From positions 2,193,213-2,257,212 of the forward strand of contig NZ_JACCCV010000002.1 in the NCBI RefSeq assembly GCF_013410115.1: a stretch of 64,000 nt of DNA. Direction: 5' to 3'. The notes beneath the pieces are model-generated. The model made no database searches, was not told the DNA's origin, and saw only the letters and a list, made by a program, of their open reading frames with translations. A program made the position numbers and the translations under genes. Of the stretch, positions 43,359 through 52,688 are shown piece after piece. Source of the DNA: Tunturiibacter gelidiferens (lineage in GTDB: Bacteria; Acidobacteriota; Terriglobia; Terriglobales; Acidobacteriaceae). Numbering within the stretch: the first letter of the stretch is position 1; each line of letters starts with the position of its first letter.

Positions 43359-45272
43359 TTGTGCGGCATTGTTGGATTCACAACGAAAGACTGGCGCCCT
43401 GATCAAGAGCGCATACAGAGTGCCACGAGTACCCTCTTTCATCGCGGCCCGGATCAGCAGGGAGTGTTTCGATCGAGAGCCTGCTCCCTCGGTGCAACCC
43501 GCCTCAAGATTGTTGACCTGGCTTCCGGCGATCAGCCTATCTTCTCCGAAGACCGCGATTCAGTAATCGTCTTCAATGGTGAAATTTATAATCACCTCGA
43601 AGTCCGCCGCGAACTCGAATCCCTCGGCCGCCGCTTCCAAACCCATTGTGATACGGAAACTGTTCTTCAGGCGTTTCTCGAGTGGGATACCAATTGTTTC
43701 GAGCGATTGCGTGGCATGTTCGCGGTTGCCATCTGGAGCAACTCCAAGCAGCGTCTAGTTCTCGCGCGCGACCGCCTGGGGATCAAGCCGCTTTATATCG
43801 CCGAGCGGGGCGAGGACATCTTCTTTGCTTCCGAGCTCAAGGGAATTCTCGTCCATCCCGAAATCGAGCGCCAGCTAAGCCTTGAGGGACTGGATTGTTA
43901 TCTGTCCATGAACTATGTCCCGTGTCCATGGACTCTGGTCGATGGGATTGAGAAGCTCCCGCCCGGCCACTGGCTCGAATGGCGGGACGGCCGAACGAAC
44001 AAACACGCATACTGGCGCATCCCGGAGATCATCCCCAAACCGATCTCGTTCGAAGACGCAAAAACAGAGCTCGATTTCCTCTTGAATCAGTCGGTTCGTG
44101 AGCATCTCATGTCCGACGTTCCTCTTGGTGTGTGGCTTAGTGGAGGAGTGGATTCCTCAACCGTCCTTCACTACGCCGCGCAGGCGTCCAGCTCACAACT
44201 TCGGACCTTTTCAATTACATTCAACGGCCAAAGCTTCGACGAGTCGCAATATATCCGCCAAGTGGTCGAGCATTACGGAACCGATCACCAGCAGCTGGAT
44301 CTGTGCCCGGAGGAGGACTTAGAGGGGGCCATCGAAGACATTACTTACTACTCCGATGAACCCAGCGCGGATTCCGGGGCATTGCCAGTCTGGTTTCTTT
44401 CGAAACTATGCAAGACACAATGTACGGTGGCCTTCAGCGGAGAAGGAGCCGATGAGATCTTCAGTGGTTACCTTACTTATCGCGCAAACCGTATCGCCCG
44501 CCAGCTGAAAAATATCCCTCCCTCGGCAATCGATCTAGCTCTTCGCGCCTTACGTTTTTGGCCTGCCTCGAAGGAAAAAATCAGCATCGAATACAAGTTG
44601 AAACGCCTCCTTCAAGGTAGTCTCATGCCGCCAGAGCGAGCCCATGTGTATTGGAACGGGACCTTCTCCGATGCAGAAAAGGCTACCCTCCTGCGCGTTC
44701 CGCTACCCGGTGCCCTTCGGGATGTCCTCGCTCGTTTGGGAGCCAGCCTTCCCGGGGACGGGATCTCTCCATTCCTTGAGTTCGACCAGCAGTACTATCT
44801 TCCGGACGACATCCTGGTTAAGTCGGATCGCGTGAGCATGGCACATTCCGTTGAGGTTCGGCCTCCATTCCTAGACCACCGCATCGTCGAGTTTGCAGCT
44901 ACCTTGCCAGTTGACCTCAAGATCCGTGGCACAAACCAGAAGTATCTCCTCAAAGAAGTGATGAGATCGAAGCTGCCCACACCCATCCTTCAGCGTCCGA
45001 AGATAGGCTTCGATATTCCGGCACACGAATGGTTTCGAGGACCTCTCCGCGCGATGTTAATGGAGACGCTGGCATCGGCGGAATCGGAGCACTCGGAGCT
45101 GTTTAACTTTGAAGCGATCCGTAACTACACCGAGCAACACTTGAACAGAAGGATAAACATCGGCTATCACTTGTGGGGGCTGATCATGTTATTCATGTGG
45201 ATGAAACGATGGAAAATCCAGTCAAAACCGTCTCTGGCCTCCAAGAGACAGGTGATCGCAGCAGGGCTGTAA
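43359..45272 (+). CDS. asnB: Asparagine synthetase-like glutamine amidotransferase, TTG start
   Basis: The start is taken as TTG at 43359 because it places Cys directly after the initiator (M-CGIVGF). Class II glutamine amidotransferases need this N-terminal nucleophile, and AAGAGG lies upstream. The product is about 637 residues. The glutaminase domain shows HRGPDQQGVF, VFNGEIYNHLEVR and RDRLGIKPLY. The synthetase domain has the PP-loop LSGGVDSSTVLHYAAQ and FSGEGADEIFSGY. Homologues in envelope glycan loci often amidate sugars or peptides, rather than making free asparagine. The following GT83-like gene overlaps by about 64 bp, so the two are probably cotranslated. Confidence 0.9.
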   Translation: MCGIVGFTTKDWRPDQERIQSATSTLFHRGPDQQGVFRSRACSLGATRLKIVDLASGDQPIFSEDRDSVIVFNGEIYNHLEVRRELESLGRRFQTHCDTETVLQAFLEWDTNCFERLRGMFAVAIWSNSKQRLVLARDRLGIKPLYIAERGEDIFFASELKGILVHPEIERQLSLEGLDCYLSMNYVPCPWTLVDGIEKLPPGHWLEWRDGRTNKHAYWRIPEIIPKPISFEDAKTELDFLLNQSVREHLMSDVPLGVWLSGGVDSSTVLHYAAQASSSQLRTFSITFNGQSFDESQYIRQVVEHYGTDHQQLDLCPEEDLEGAIEDITYYSDEPSADSGALPVWFLSKLCKTQCTVAFSGEGADEIFSGYLTYRANRIARQLKNIPPSAIDLALRALRFWPASKEKISIEYKLKRLLQGSLMPPERAHVYWNGTFSDAEKATLLRVPLPGALRDVLARLGASLPGDGISPFLEFDQQYYLPDDILVKSDRVSMAHSVEVRPPFLDHRIVEFAATLPVDLKIRGTNQKYLLKEVMRSKLPTPILQRPKIGFDIPAHEWFRGPLRAMLMETLASAESEHSELFNFEAIRNYTEQHLNRRINIGYHLWGLIMLFMWMKRWKIQSKPSLASKRQVIAAGL

Positions 45273-47065
45273 ATCGGAGCCAGCTTTTCTGGCTCGTCGT
45301 ACTTTTCGCAGCGGCCGTTTATCTCGGTTGCATTCTCTCTCCTCCATCACTGATGGACGACGTCGATGCAGTGCAGGCGCAGATTGCTCACAATATGATC
45401 AGCTCCGGCGACTGGGTCACAGCGCGCCTGGATGGAGTGGCCTATCTCGAAAAACCTCCCCTCATCTACTGGATGATCGCAGTCGCTTATAAAGTATTCG
45501 GCGTCCATGACTGGGCCGCACGTATTCCGATTGCACTCTCTGCGATTGCTCTTTGCGTCACAACTGCTGCATTCGGAGTCTGGGCCTTCGGACGCCGCGC
45601 AGGGTTCTATGCTGGCCTTTGCATGTCCACCTGCATCGGACTCTTTCTCTTCACACGCATCCTCGTGCCGGATGTAGTGCTCACTCTAACCATCGTCTTG
45701 GCCATGTGGGCGTTTCTTCGAGTTCTCGATGAGGAGGAGCCGAATCCACGAGCATGGGCAGCAATCCTTGCCGCAAGCCTGGGCGTCGGTTTGCTTCTGA
45801 AAAGCCTTATTGCAATTGTCTTCCCGGCCGCTGCGGCCATCATCTATTTATTGTGCACCCGTCAACTCTTCTCCGCTCGGATGTGGAAACGACTTCGGCC
45901 GCTCAGTGGCCTGGCCATCATCCTGTTGATTGCTGCACCATGGCATATCCTTGCTACGCTCCGGAATCCACCCTATTTCAGTTTCACGATGAAGAGTGTT
46001 CCGGGAGAGTATCACGGCTTTTTCTGGTTCTTCTTTATCAATGAGCAACTCCTCCGATTCCTCAATCTTCGTTCCCCGCGTGACTACAACACGGTGCCGC
46101 GCCTTTATTTCTGGCTGCTCAACCTGGTTTGGCTCTTCCCGTGGAGCGTATACCTGCCCGCAGCGCTAAAGCTCTCATACCGCCCCGTTGATCGAGCGGG
46201 AAGAACCAGACTCCTCGCCCTCTGCTGGACGGGCTTCGTCCTCGTGTTTTTCACCTTCTCCACGACGCAGGAGTACTACTCTATGCCGTGCTATCCGGCA
46301 TTAGCGCTTCTGATCGGTTCTGGCATCGCTTTTAACGGGAGAATTGTCCGGCATGGAACGCGATTCCTGACCGTGATCTGCTCGATCGCGGCGCTGGCTG
46401 CGATCGCCATCCTGGTTGCAGTACGCCACGTCCCTACTCCTGGGGATATCTCACAGGCTCTCAGTTCCAACCCGGAGGCGTACACGCTGTCGCTCGGACA
46501 CATGGAGGATTTGACTCTTAAGTCATTTGCCTACCTGAGGATACCGCTTGCCTTGGCTGCGGCTTCATTTCTAATTGGAGCCATCGGCACACTCCAAACC
46601 GCAGGCAAAAAAGTATACGTGACCGTGGCCATAATGATGGTGGTCTTCTTTCACGCTGCCCGCCTGGCGATGATCGATTTCGACCCCTATCTCTCTTCCC
46701 GCCCTCTGGTCAATAAGCTACTGCAGTCCCCCGAGGGAAATTTAATCGTCGACCATCACTACTATTGGTTCTCGTCCGTGTTCTTTTATACGGATAGGAC
46801 TGCCTTGCTCCTCAATGGCAGATTCAATAATCTCGTCTACGGTTCCTACGCTCCAAATGCCCCTAGCGTTTTTCTGGACGACAACCAATTCCGGGACCTC
46901 TGGCAAAGACCCGAAAGGTACTACATCTTCGCCAAAGACACAGGCGTCGATCATCTAGAGTCGTTAGTAGGCAAAGATCAACTGAATTTACTTGAAGAGA
47001 GCGGGGGTAAGGTTTTGATCACCAATCATCCCGTTTCGTCTTCAGTGCTTCCTAACGCCCCATAG
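45209..47065 (+). CDS. ArnT/PMT-like membrane glycosyltransferase (GT83 type)
   Basis: About 618 residues from the ATG at 45209; an ATG at 45173 is less likely. It has about 11-12 helices. The GT-C features near the N-terminus are SPPSLMDDVDAVQAQIAHNM with the conserved acidic pair, and then DGVAYLEKPPLIYWMIAVAY (the YLEKPPL motif). FTRILVPDVVLTL, LLLKSLIAIVFPAAAAIIYL and YFWLLNLVWLFPWSVYLPAA follow. The C-terminus is an extracytoplasmic domain of about 140 residues. Such enzymes move a sugar from undecaprenyl phosphate to lipid A or another envelope acceptor on the periplasmic side. The neighbouring small flippase pair would be a natural partner. Confidence 0.88.
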   Translation: MENPVKTVSGLQETGDRSRAVNRSQLFWLVVLFAAAVYLGCILSPPSLMDDVDAVQAQIAHNMISSGDWVTARLDGVAYLEKPPLIYWMIAVAYKVFGVHDWAARIPIALSAIALCVTTAAFGVWAFGRRAGFYAGLCMSTCIGLFLFTRILVPDVVLTLTIVLAMWAFLRVLDEEEPNPRAWAAILAASLGVGLLLKSLIAIVFPAAAAIIYLLCTRQLFSARMWKRLRPLSGLAIILLIAAPWHILATLRNPPYFSFTMKSVPGEYHGFFWFFFINEQLLRFLNLRSPRDYNTVPRLYFWLLNLVWLFPWSVYLPAALKLSYRPVDRAGRTRLLALCWTGFVLVFFTFSTTQEYYSMPCYPALALLIGSGIAFNGRIVRHGTRFLTVICSIAALAAIAILVAVRHVPTPGDISQALSSNPEAYTLSLGHMEDLTLKSFAYLRIPLALAAASFLIGAIGTLQTAGKKVYVTVAIMMVVFFHAARLAMIDFDPYLSSRPLVNKLLQSPEGNLIVDHHYYWFSSVFFYTDRTALLLNGRFNNLVYGSYAPNAPSVFLDDNQFRDLWQRPERYYIFAKDTGVDHLESLVGKDQLNLLEESGGKVLITNHPVSSSVLPNAP

Positions 47066-47191
47066 GCACACTTCGACTTGTGTTTTCATTGCTCAATGGT
47101 CGCTGTGATCGGAAATATACAAAGTTTCTGAAACCAAAGCTTTCAATCTTACGTCGGTATACTGGTAGAAGCCCATAAATTAGGAGAAAAA

Positions 47192-48409
47192 ATGCGGATT
47201 GCTGTTCTCGGTGGTGATGGTTATTGTGGTTGGGCAACTGCCCTATATCTTGCAAACAAGGGGCATTCCGTTGCGATCGTCGACAACTTTATCCGCCGGC
47301 AATGGGACTTCGAGCTCGGAGCTCAGACCCTAACGCCGATCCGTCCTTTGTCTGAGAGATTAGCGGTCTGGTATCAATTGACAGGCATCCCAATCGAACT
47401 CTTCGTTGGCGATGTCGCGGACTATGATTTCCTCTCCTCTACCATCAAGACCTTTCAGCCCGACACAGTCGTCCACTTTGCGGAGCAGAGGTCCGCGCCC
47501 TACTCAATGATCGATCGCAAGCACGCGGTTTATACCCAGACAAATAATGTGGTTGGGACTCTAAACCTGCTCTTCGCCATCCGTGAGTTGCAACCGGACT
47601 GTCATATCGTCAAGTTGGGCACGATGGGTGAATACGGCACGCCGAATATTGATATCGAAGAAGGATTCCTCACCATCGAGCACAACGGCCGAAAAGATAC
47701 CCTCCCCTTCCCCAAACAACCCGGCTCCTTCTATCACCTCTCAAAAGTACATGACAGCCACAACATCATGTTCACCTGCAAGGCTTGGGGCCTGCGCGCG
47801 ACCGACCTCAATCAGGGAGTTGTATACGGTACCGTCACCGATGAAGTATCGATGGACGAGGCTTTGATCAACCGTTTTGATTACGACGAGGTATTTGGAA
47901 CCGTTCTGAACCGCTTCTGCGCCCAGGCGGCGATTGGCTATCCACTCACGGTATACGGAAAAGGCGGCCAGACACGCGGATTTCTCGACCTTCGCGATAC
48001 GGTCCGCTGCGTAGAGCTAGCTTGCCTGAACCCCGCCAACTCAGGTGAATTCCGTGTCTTCAACCAATTCACCGAGCAGTTCTCGGTCCTCGACCTGGCG
48101 GAGACCGTCCAGGCAGTCGCCGGACAGATGGGTCTCAAGGTGGAAATTGATCATCTTCCCGACCCTCGTGTCGAAGCCGAATCGCACTATTACAACGCGA
48201 AGCATTCCAAGTTGGCCGATCTCGGGCTACAGCCGCACACACTCTCAGATTCGCTTGTCGATTCGCTGATCAATATCGCACTGCGTTATCGCGATCGGAT
48301 CGACCCGTCGTTGTTCGCGCCTCAAGTCAATTGGCGGAGCACGCAAAACCAGCGGCGCATCGGAAGCGAAATGAGCAAACAGCCGCTGCTGGTAAAGAAT
48401 GCCATCTAA
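47192..48409 (+). CDS. sqdB: UDP-sulfoquinovose synthase (SqdB/SQD1)
   Basis: The 405-residue product follows TTAGGAGAAAAA. It matches SQD1/SqdB over its whole length: the nucleotide-binding MRIAVLGGDGYCGWATALYL, VVHFAEQRSAPYSMIDRKHA, KLGTMGEYGTPNIDIEEGF, the catalytic Tyr/Lys in SFYHLSKVHDSHNIMF, and ATDLNQGVVYGTVTDE. The C-terminal GEFRVFNQFTEQFSVLDLAE and HYYNAKHSKLADLGLQPH also match. It converts UDP-glucose and sulfite to UDP-sulfoquinovose, the donor for the sulfolipid SQDG and related glycans. No SqdX/SQD2-like GT4 transferase or SqdC/D gene is in the window; the nearest transferases are GT83-like and GT21-like. It converges with the latter across 26 bp. Confidence 0.95.
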   Translation: MRIAVLGGDGYCGWATALYLANKGHSVAIVDNFIRRQWDFELGAQTLTPIRPLSERLAVWYQLTGIPIELFVGDVADYDFLSSTIKTFQPDTVVHFAEQRSAPYSMIDRKHAVYTQTNNVVGTLNLLFAIRELQPDCHIVKLGTMGEYGTPNIDIEEGFLTIEHNGRKDTLPFPKQPGSFYHLSKVHDSHNIMFTCKAWGLRATDLNQGVVYGTVTDEVSMDEALINRFDYDEVFGTVLNRFCAQAAIGYPLTVYGKGGQTRGFLDLRDTVRCVELACLNPANSGEFRVFNQFTEQFSVLDLAETVQAVAGQMGLKVEIDHLPDPRVEAESHYYNAKHSKLADLGLQPHTLSDSLVDSLINIALRYRDRIDPSLFAPQVNWRSTQNQRRIGSEMSKQPLLVKNAI

Positions 48410-48435
48410 GCACGCGCCCACTCCGCATTCTGAGC

Positions 48436-49596
48436 TCACACCTCAAGAGGCAGGACAAGTTCTCCATCACGCATCAGGTAATTCTGTCCTCGCCACCGAA
48501 TCGTCTTACGCGTGAAACTCGTCAACCAGATCAAGCTGGCCATTCCGTCCCACAGCGGAATGAGCGCCAGTTTTTTCCAGATACCCGGCTGGTTAAGTCC
48601 CCAGGACCCCACCAGCACGGTCAACACAGCGCGGACGACGAGATATCCGCCCAGATAAATCGCGGCGACCAGAAACGTAGGAAGCAGCGCCACTGCCAAA
48701 ATCGCCCAGGGCAGCCCCAGCGTGAAGATCAGGCCAAGATGTCCCCAAGGGCGCATGTGACGCATGACCGTGATCCACCGCAAACGCTTGTGAAACAGTT
48801 CATTGAGTGACTGATAGTCTGCGACTGTGGAGATGGTGTAAGGGAGAAGCTCCACTTCGTAGCCTTGCTCAGCGATCAATCGCCCCACCAGCAGGTCATC
48901 TGCTGGACGGTTCTCGATCGAGGCATAGCCGCCAAAGGCCTGAAGCCGCGTGCGGGTTGTCGCAATCGTCGGACCGAGAGCAAACTTCACTCCATCCAAT
49001 TGCTTTGCCACAAGAATTCCGGGATAGAAGTCGGAAAGCATCCCAATATCCTGCAGACGCTGCACCCAGGTCGATTCTTTGATCGGGACATAAAAGCACG
49101 TCACCGCCCCTGTCTTAAGATCCTCCAATGGCGCAACGACCTTGCGCAGATAGTCCGGCGCAACCCGCACGTCGCTGTCGCTGATCACAAGGTATTCATG
49201 GGAGGCTTCCTCGACGAGTCGTGCCAGCTTTGCAACTTTGTCGTTGGTCGCAATGCGGCCCGACCCAATCACAATGCGGATTTGACAGTCCGGGAAGTCG
49301 CTGACGATTCGCTGTAGCACAGGGTAAGCAGGGTCGTTGGTATCGCCGATACAGAACAAAACTTCGTAGTTCGGATAGTCTTGTCGGCAAAAGCTGGCGA
49401 AATTCTCATAAGCCTCTGGATCAAGGCCCCGCACCGGCTTCAGATTGCTGACTGGCGGCAAAAACGCGCCGGCCCTGTCTCCTTTAGCTCGTGTAGCCAA
49501 AAAAAAACGGAGCGAACTGAAGATCGCGAGAGCGTAGTAGATGAAGGGGATCGCAGCAATTCCGAGAAACACATTTCGCATTAGGAAAATTGTCAT
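48436..49596 (-). CDS. GT21-like (ceramide glucosyltransferase / HpnI type) glycosyltransferase
   Basis: About 386 residues from the ATG at 49596; a further 13 codons upstream in frame are possible. An N-terminal helix (NVFLGIAAIPFIYYALAIFS) precedes a GT-A domain with PPVSNLKPVRGLDPEAYENF, LFCIGDTNDPAYPVLQRIV, DSDVRVAPDYLRKVV, the PADDLLVGRLIAEQGYEVEL acidic motif and the HKRLRWITVMR acceptor motif ((Q/R)xxRW type). Two or three C-terminal helices follow. The family transfers sugars to membrane lipids: ceramide in eukaryotes, and hopanoid side chains by HpnI in bacteria. Next to UDP-sulfoquinovose synthase, a lipid sulfoquinovosyl or glucosyl transferase is a reasonable guess. Confidence 0.87.
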   Translation of the reverse strand: MTIFLMRNVFLGIAAIPFIYYALAIFSSLRFFLATRAKGDRAGAFLPPVSNLKPVRGLDPEAYENFASFCRQDYPNYEVLFCIGDTNDPAYPVLQRIVSDFPDCQIRIVIGSGRIATNDKVAKLARLVEEASHEYLVISDSDVRVAPDYLRKVVAPLEDLKTGAVTCFYVPIKESTWVQRLQDIGMLSDFYPGILVAKQLDGVKFALGPTIATTRTRLQAFGGYASIENRPADDLLVGRLIAEQGYEVELLPYTISTVADYQSLNELFHKRLRWITVMRHMRPWGHLGLIFTLGLPWAILAVALLPTFLVAAIYLGGYLVVRAVLTVLVGSWGLNQPGIWKKLALIPLWDGMASLIWLTSFTRKTIRWRGQNYLMRDGELVLPLEV

Positions 49597-49932
49597 TAGG
49601 CACGAGACAGACGCCTGTTTAGTGTATCGCAGCACAGCGAAGGCCCATCAGTTCCCTGCGGCCGGCCCTTTCGGAAAGGGTCCCGGGAAGAGGACGCCAT
49701 ATCCTGCAAACGAGAGCAGTACGCTACGGACGGACCGCAAAGCTATCTGAATCTCATCAGCACCTCATCCAGGTTAGGACTTTCGTTTATTCGGTAGCAA
49801 AACCGCAAGTGGAAACTTCGCACCGTAATGCGTCGCTTGGAAGGTTAAAGCTGAGCGTGAGGTGAACGAATCCCTTATGCTTGAACTCCGATATATTCCT
49901 CTCTGAAAAAAACCTTGGGAGCAGGAATCAAT
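49597..49932. other. Divergent intergenic region
   Basis: About 335 bp upstream of both the GT21-like and DUF2252 genes. A small hairpin, CCCTTT-CGG-AAAGGG, lies at 49666-49680. No other coding or RNA signal was seen. Confidence 0.4.
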
Positions 49933-51342
49933 ATGCCGGTTCACCACGCAAAGAAAAAGGTCACGACGGAGCGCGTCAACCTCCGTAAGCCGCAGCCAAC
50001 GATCGAAGCTCTCCACAAGCAAGGAACCGAAATGCGAGAACACGTTCCGCGTGAAATACATGGACAATGGAAGCCCTCAGCCAAACGCGGCGACGTCCTT
50101 TCGATCCTTGCTAAAAGTAACGTTGACCGTCAGCAGAATCTGGTCCCTCTTCGCATGCAACGAATGTCGGCCTCTCCCTTTGCCTTTCTGCGAGGTGCAG
50201 CAGCCGTAATGGCGTATGACCTGTCCACGACTCCCACCATCGGCTGCAACGTAGTGCTTGCTGGCGATGCACATCTGAGCAACTTCGGATTTTATGGAAC
50301 GCCTCAACGAGAACTCGTCTTCGATATCAACGACTTCGATGAAACCGTAATCGGCCCCTGGGAGTGGGACCTTAAGCGGCTGACGGCCAGCGTCAATGTG
50401 GCTGGCCGCGAAAATGGTCTGACGAGGAACGAGCGGCGAGTAGCGGTGATGCTGGCCGTTGAAGGATATCAGGAGAATATGGAGAGACTGGAGCCAATGG
50501 GAACTCTGGACATTTGGTACCTGCATGCAACTCCGGGAAAGGCGAATATTCTGCGCAAAGTTCCCCAAAAGGCGCTTGCAGTCATGCGGAAAGTTACCGA
50601 CAAAGCACTCCACTCGGACAACCGTACTCTGCTTACAAAAGTTGCAGATAAGAATGCCAATGGTCAGTGGCACTTCCGCGAAGATCCTCCTATCCTGACC
50701 CACGTTAGCGCTGCTTTGAGAAACAAGATCATCACAGCACTGGAGGATTACTCCCTCACGCTCTCCCGTGAGCGCCGGCACATGCTCTCTCGTTACAGTG
50801 TTGCGGATGTCGCTCACCGGGTAGTGGGAGTGGGATCAGTTGGCACCAGGACGTATCTCGCGTTACTGATGGGCAAGAACGATGACGATCCGCTCTTTCT
50901 CCAAATCAAGGAAGCTTTATCACCCGCGCATGCGGCCTACCTTCCGTCGAGAAAAGCAGAGTTCATCCATGAGGGTCAGCGCGTTGTCGTCGGACAACGA
51001 ACGCTTCAGGCAGCGAGCGATGTAATGTTGGGATGGACTGAGATTGAAAAGCGGCCTTACTACGTCAGACAAATGAAAAATCTGAAAGCTTCTGTTCCCA
51101 TCGAGTGGATGAGTGGAGATGCCTTCAATTTTTATTGCTGGGCATGTGGGGCTCTTTTGGCCCGAGCTCATGCACGAACCAGCGAACCGGCGATCATCGC
51201 TGGCTATTGCGGCCGATCCGGTGTATTGCGTGAGTCCTATGCGGAATGGGCCGAAGCGTATGGCGATCAGACTGTAACCGATCACGCCAAACTAGCCGCG
51301 AAGATCAACGCTGAAGATCAAAAGCTGCTGCGTAATCGTTAG
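49933..51342 (+). CDS. DUF2252 family protein (kinase-like fold)
   Basis: The ATG at 49933 follows GGGAGCAGGAATCAAT, giving about 469 residues. DUF2252 hallmarks are the RMSASPFAFLRGAAAVMAYD segment and GDAHLSNFGFYGTPQRELVF followed by DINDFDETVIGPWEWDLKRL. This resembles the HxxN...DFDE catalytic layout of aminoglycoside phosphotransferase-like kinases. A later segment has ADVAHRVVGVGSVGTRTYLA and RQMKNLKASVPIEW. The C-terminus is CGALLARAHARTSEPAIIAG. No biochemical role is established for the family. It stands alone between a divergent glycosyltransferase and a convergent Old Yellow Enzyme. Confidence 0.92.
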   Translation: MPVHHAKKKVTTERVNLRKPQPTIEALHKQGTEMREHVPREIHGQWKPSAKRGDVLSILAKSNVDRQQNLVPLRMQRMSASPFAFLRGAAAVMAYDLSTTPTIGCNVVLAGDAHLSNFGFYGTPQRELVFDINDFDETVIGPWEWDLKRLTASVNVAGRENGLTRNERRVAVMLAVEGYQENMERLEPMGTLDIWYLHATPGKANILRKVPQKALAVMRKVTDKALHSDNRTLLTKVADKNANGQWHFREDPPILTHVSAALRNKIITALEDYSLTLSRERRHMLSRYSVADVAHRVVGVGSVGTRTYLALLMGKNDDDPLFLQIKEALSPAHAAYLPSRKAEFIHEGQRVVVGQRTLQAASDVMLGWTEIEKRPYYVRQMKNLKASVPIEWMSGDAFNFYCWACGALLARAHARTSEPAIIAGYCGRSGVLRESYAEWAEAYGDQTVTDHAKLAAKINAEDQKLLRNR

Positions 51343-51347
51343 GGTTG

Positions 51348-51369
51348 CCAGCCTCGATCGTGAGGCTGG
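51348..51369. terminator. Hairpin between convergent genes
   Basis: CCAGCCTC (51348-51355) and GAGGCTGG (51362-51369) pair perfectly around a 6-base loop. They lie six bases past the DUF2252 stop and 40 bp from the Old Yellow Enzyme stop. There is no U-run on either side, so it may serve both convergent transcripts as a stop or 3'-end protecting stem. Confidence 0.5.
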
Positions 51370-51409
51370 TCCCTGTTCAACGGGTGGCTGTCTTGAAGCT
51401 ACGTGCCGC

Positions 51410-52528
51410 TCAGGCCACTGCCGTTTCATAAAACGGATAGTCGATGTACCCACGAGCATCCCCACCGTAAAATGTGTCCCGGTCATAAGGATTCAGCGAC
51501 GCTCCCTGCTTCAGCCGTTCGGGAAGATCTGGATTGGCGATGAAGAATCGGCCAAACACAACCAGGTCCGCATCGCCTTCTTCGAGAATCGCTTCCGCGC
51601 TGTCTCCATCGAAACCGCCCGCCGCCAGAATCTGTCCTTTGAAGTGCTTTCGAAACTGTCCCGCAGCCACTGGCGGAAGTCCCTCACCGATCTCAGCACT
51701 CCCGTTGATGCGAGGCTCGATGACGTGAAGATAGGCGATGGAGTACTTGTTTGCTTGTTCCGCCACGTAATCGAAGATCAAAGCTGGATTAGAGTCTGAC
51801 ATGCCGTTGAACTGCGTGCTGGGTGAGAGCCTGATTCCGACCTGGCTCTTATCCCATACTGCGAGAACCGTCTCCAGCACCTGAAAGAGCAAGCGCGCCC
51901 GATTTTCTGCGGAGCCGCCGTATTCATCTGTTCTCCGGTTGCTGCCGTTTTGCAGGAACTGGTCCAACAGATAGCCGTTGCCACCGTGGAGTTCAACTCC
52001 ATCGAACCCGGCAGCCTTCGCGTTGAGAGCGGCTTTACGATAATCCTCCAGCAACGCCGGAATCTCCTCGACCTTCAAGGCGCGGTTCGGTGTGACAGGA
52101 ACCCACCCGTTCTTGGTGAAGGACACTCCTTCGTACGGAACACCCTCGGACGGTCCAACGGGGATAGCCCCGCCGGTCAAGTCCACGTGGCTGGTTCGTC
52201 CCACATGCCAGAGTTGAACAACGATCTTTCCCCCCTTGGCATGGACCGCGTCTGTAATGCGCCGCCACCCTGCCACTTGCGCCTCCGAATAAATTCCAGG
52301 AGCCCCGAGATATCCGCGGGCCGTAACCGAGACCGTCGTGGCCTCCGAGATAATCAACCCGCCGTTTGACGCGCGCTGCGTATAGTACTCAAGCATCAGG
52401 TCGCCGGGAATATCACCTGGTGTTTCAGAACGAAGCCTCGTCAGCGGCGCCATTACTACCCTGTGGCCCAGTTCGATCGCACCAAGCTTTACCGGCTCAA
52501 AAAGCTTCGAATAAGTCTGCGTCGCCAT
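51410..52528 (-). CDS. nemA: Old Yellow Enzyme family alkene reductase (NemA-like)
   Basis: A 372-residue FMN-dependent barrel. Features are LFEPVKLGAIELGHRVVMAP (phosphate end), SEATTVSVTARGYLGAPGIY, QLWHVGRTSH with the His/Asn-type substrate pocket, DGVELHGGNGYLLDQFLQNG, TDEYGGSAENRARL and DLVVFGRFFIANPDLPERL. It reduces activated alkenes, nitro-compounds and N-ethylmaleimide-type electrophiles with NAD(P)H. It is on the same strand as fumC, with the promoter region (52529-52688) between. The context suggests general electrophile detoxification, and the specific substrate cannot be told. Confidence 0.93.
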   Translation of the reverse strand: MATQTYSKLFEPVKLGAIELGHRVVMAPLTRLRSETPGDIPGDLMLEYYTQRASNGGLIISEATTVSVTARGYLGAPGIYSEAQVAGWRRITDAVHAKGGKIVVQLWHVGRTSHVDLTGGAIPVGPSEGVPYEGVSFTKNGWVPVTPNRALKVEEIPALLEDYRKAALNAKAAGFDGVELHGGNGYLLDQFLQNGSNRRTDEYGGSAENRARLLFQVLETVLAVWDKSQVGIRLSPSTQFNGMSDSNPALIFDYVAEQANKYSIAYLHVIEPRINGSAEIGEGLPPVAAGQFRKHFKGQILAAGGFDGDSAEAILEEGDADLVVFGRFFIANPDLPERLKQGASLNPYDRDTFYGGDARGYIDYPFYETAVA

Positions 52529-52688
52529 GAATCTCTCCTTTTACCGATCGTTAGTTTGGATGCAATATGTACGACCGTATTAATAGATGAATTCAACATC
52601 TATAAAGATTCAGGCGAACACAGAAATTTTGATGTTTATCGAACTTTACCTCGGACAGGCCTCGGTTCGCAAAACAAACTACGTTACA

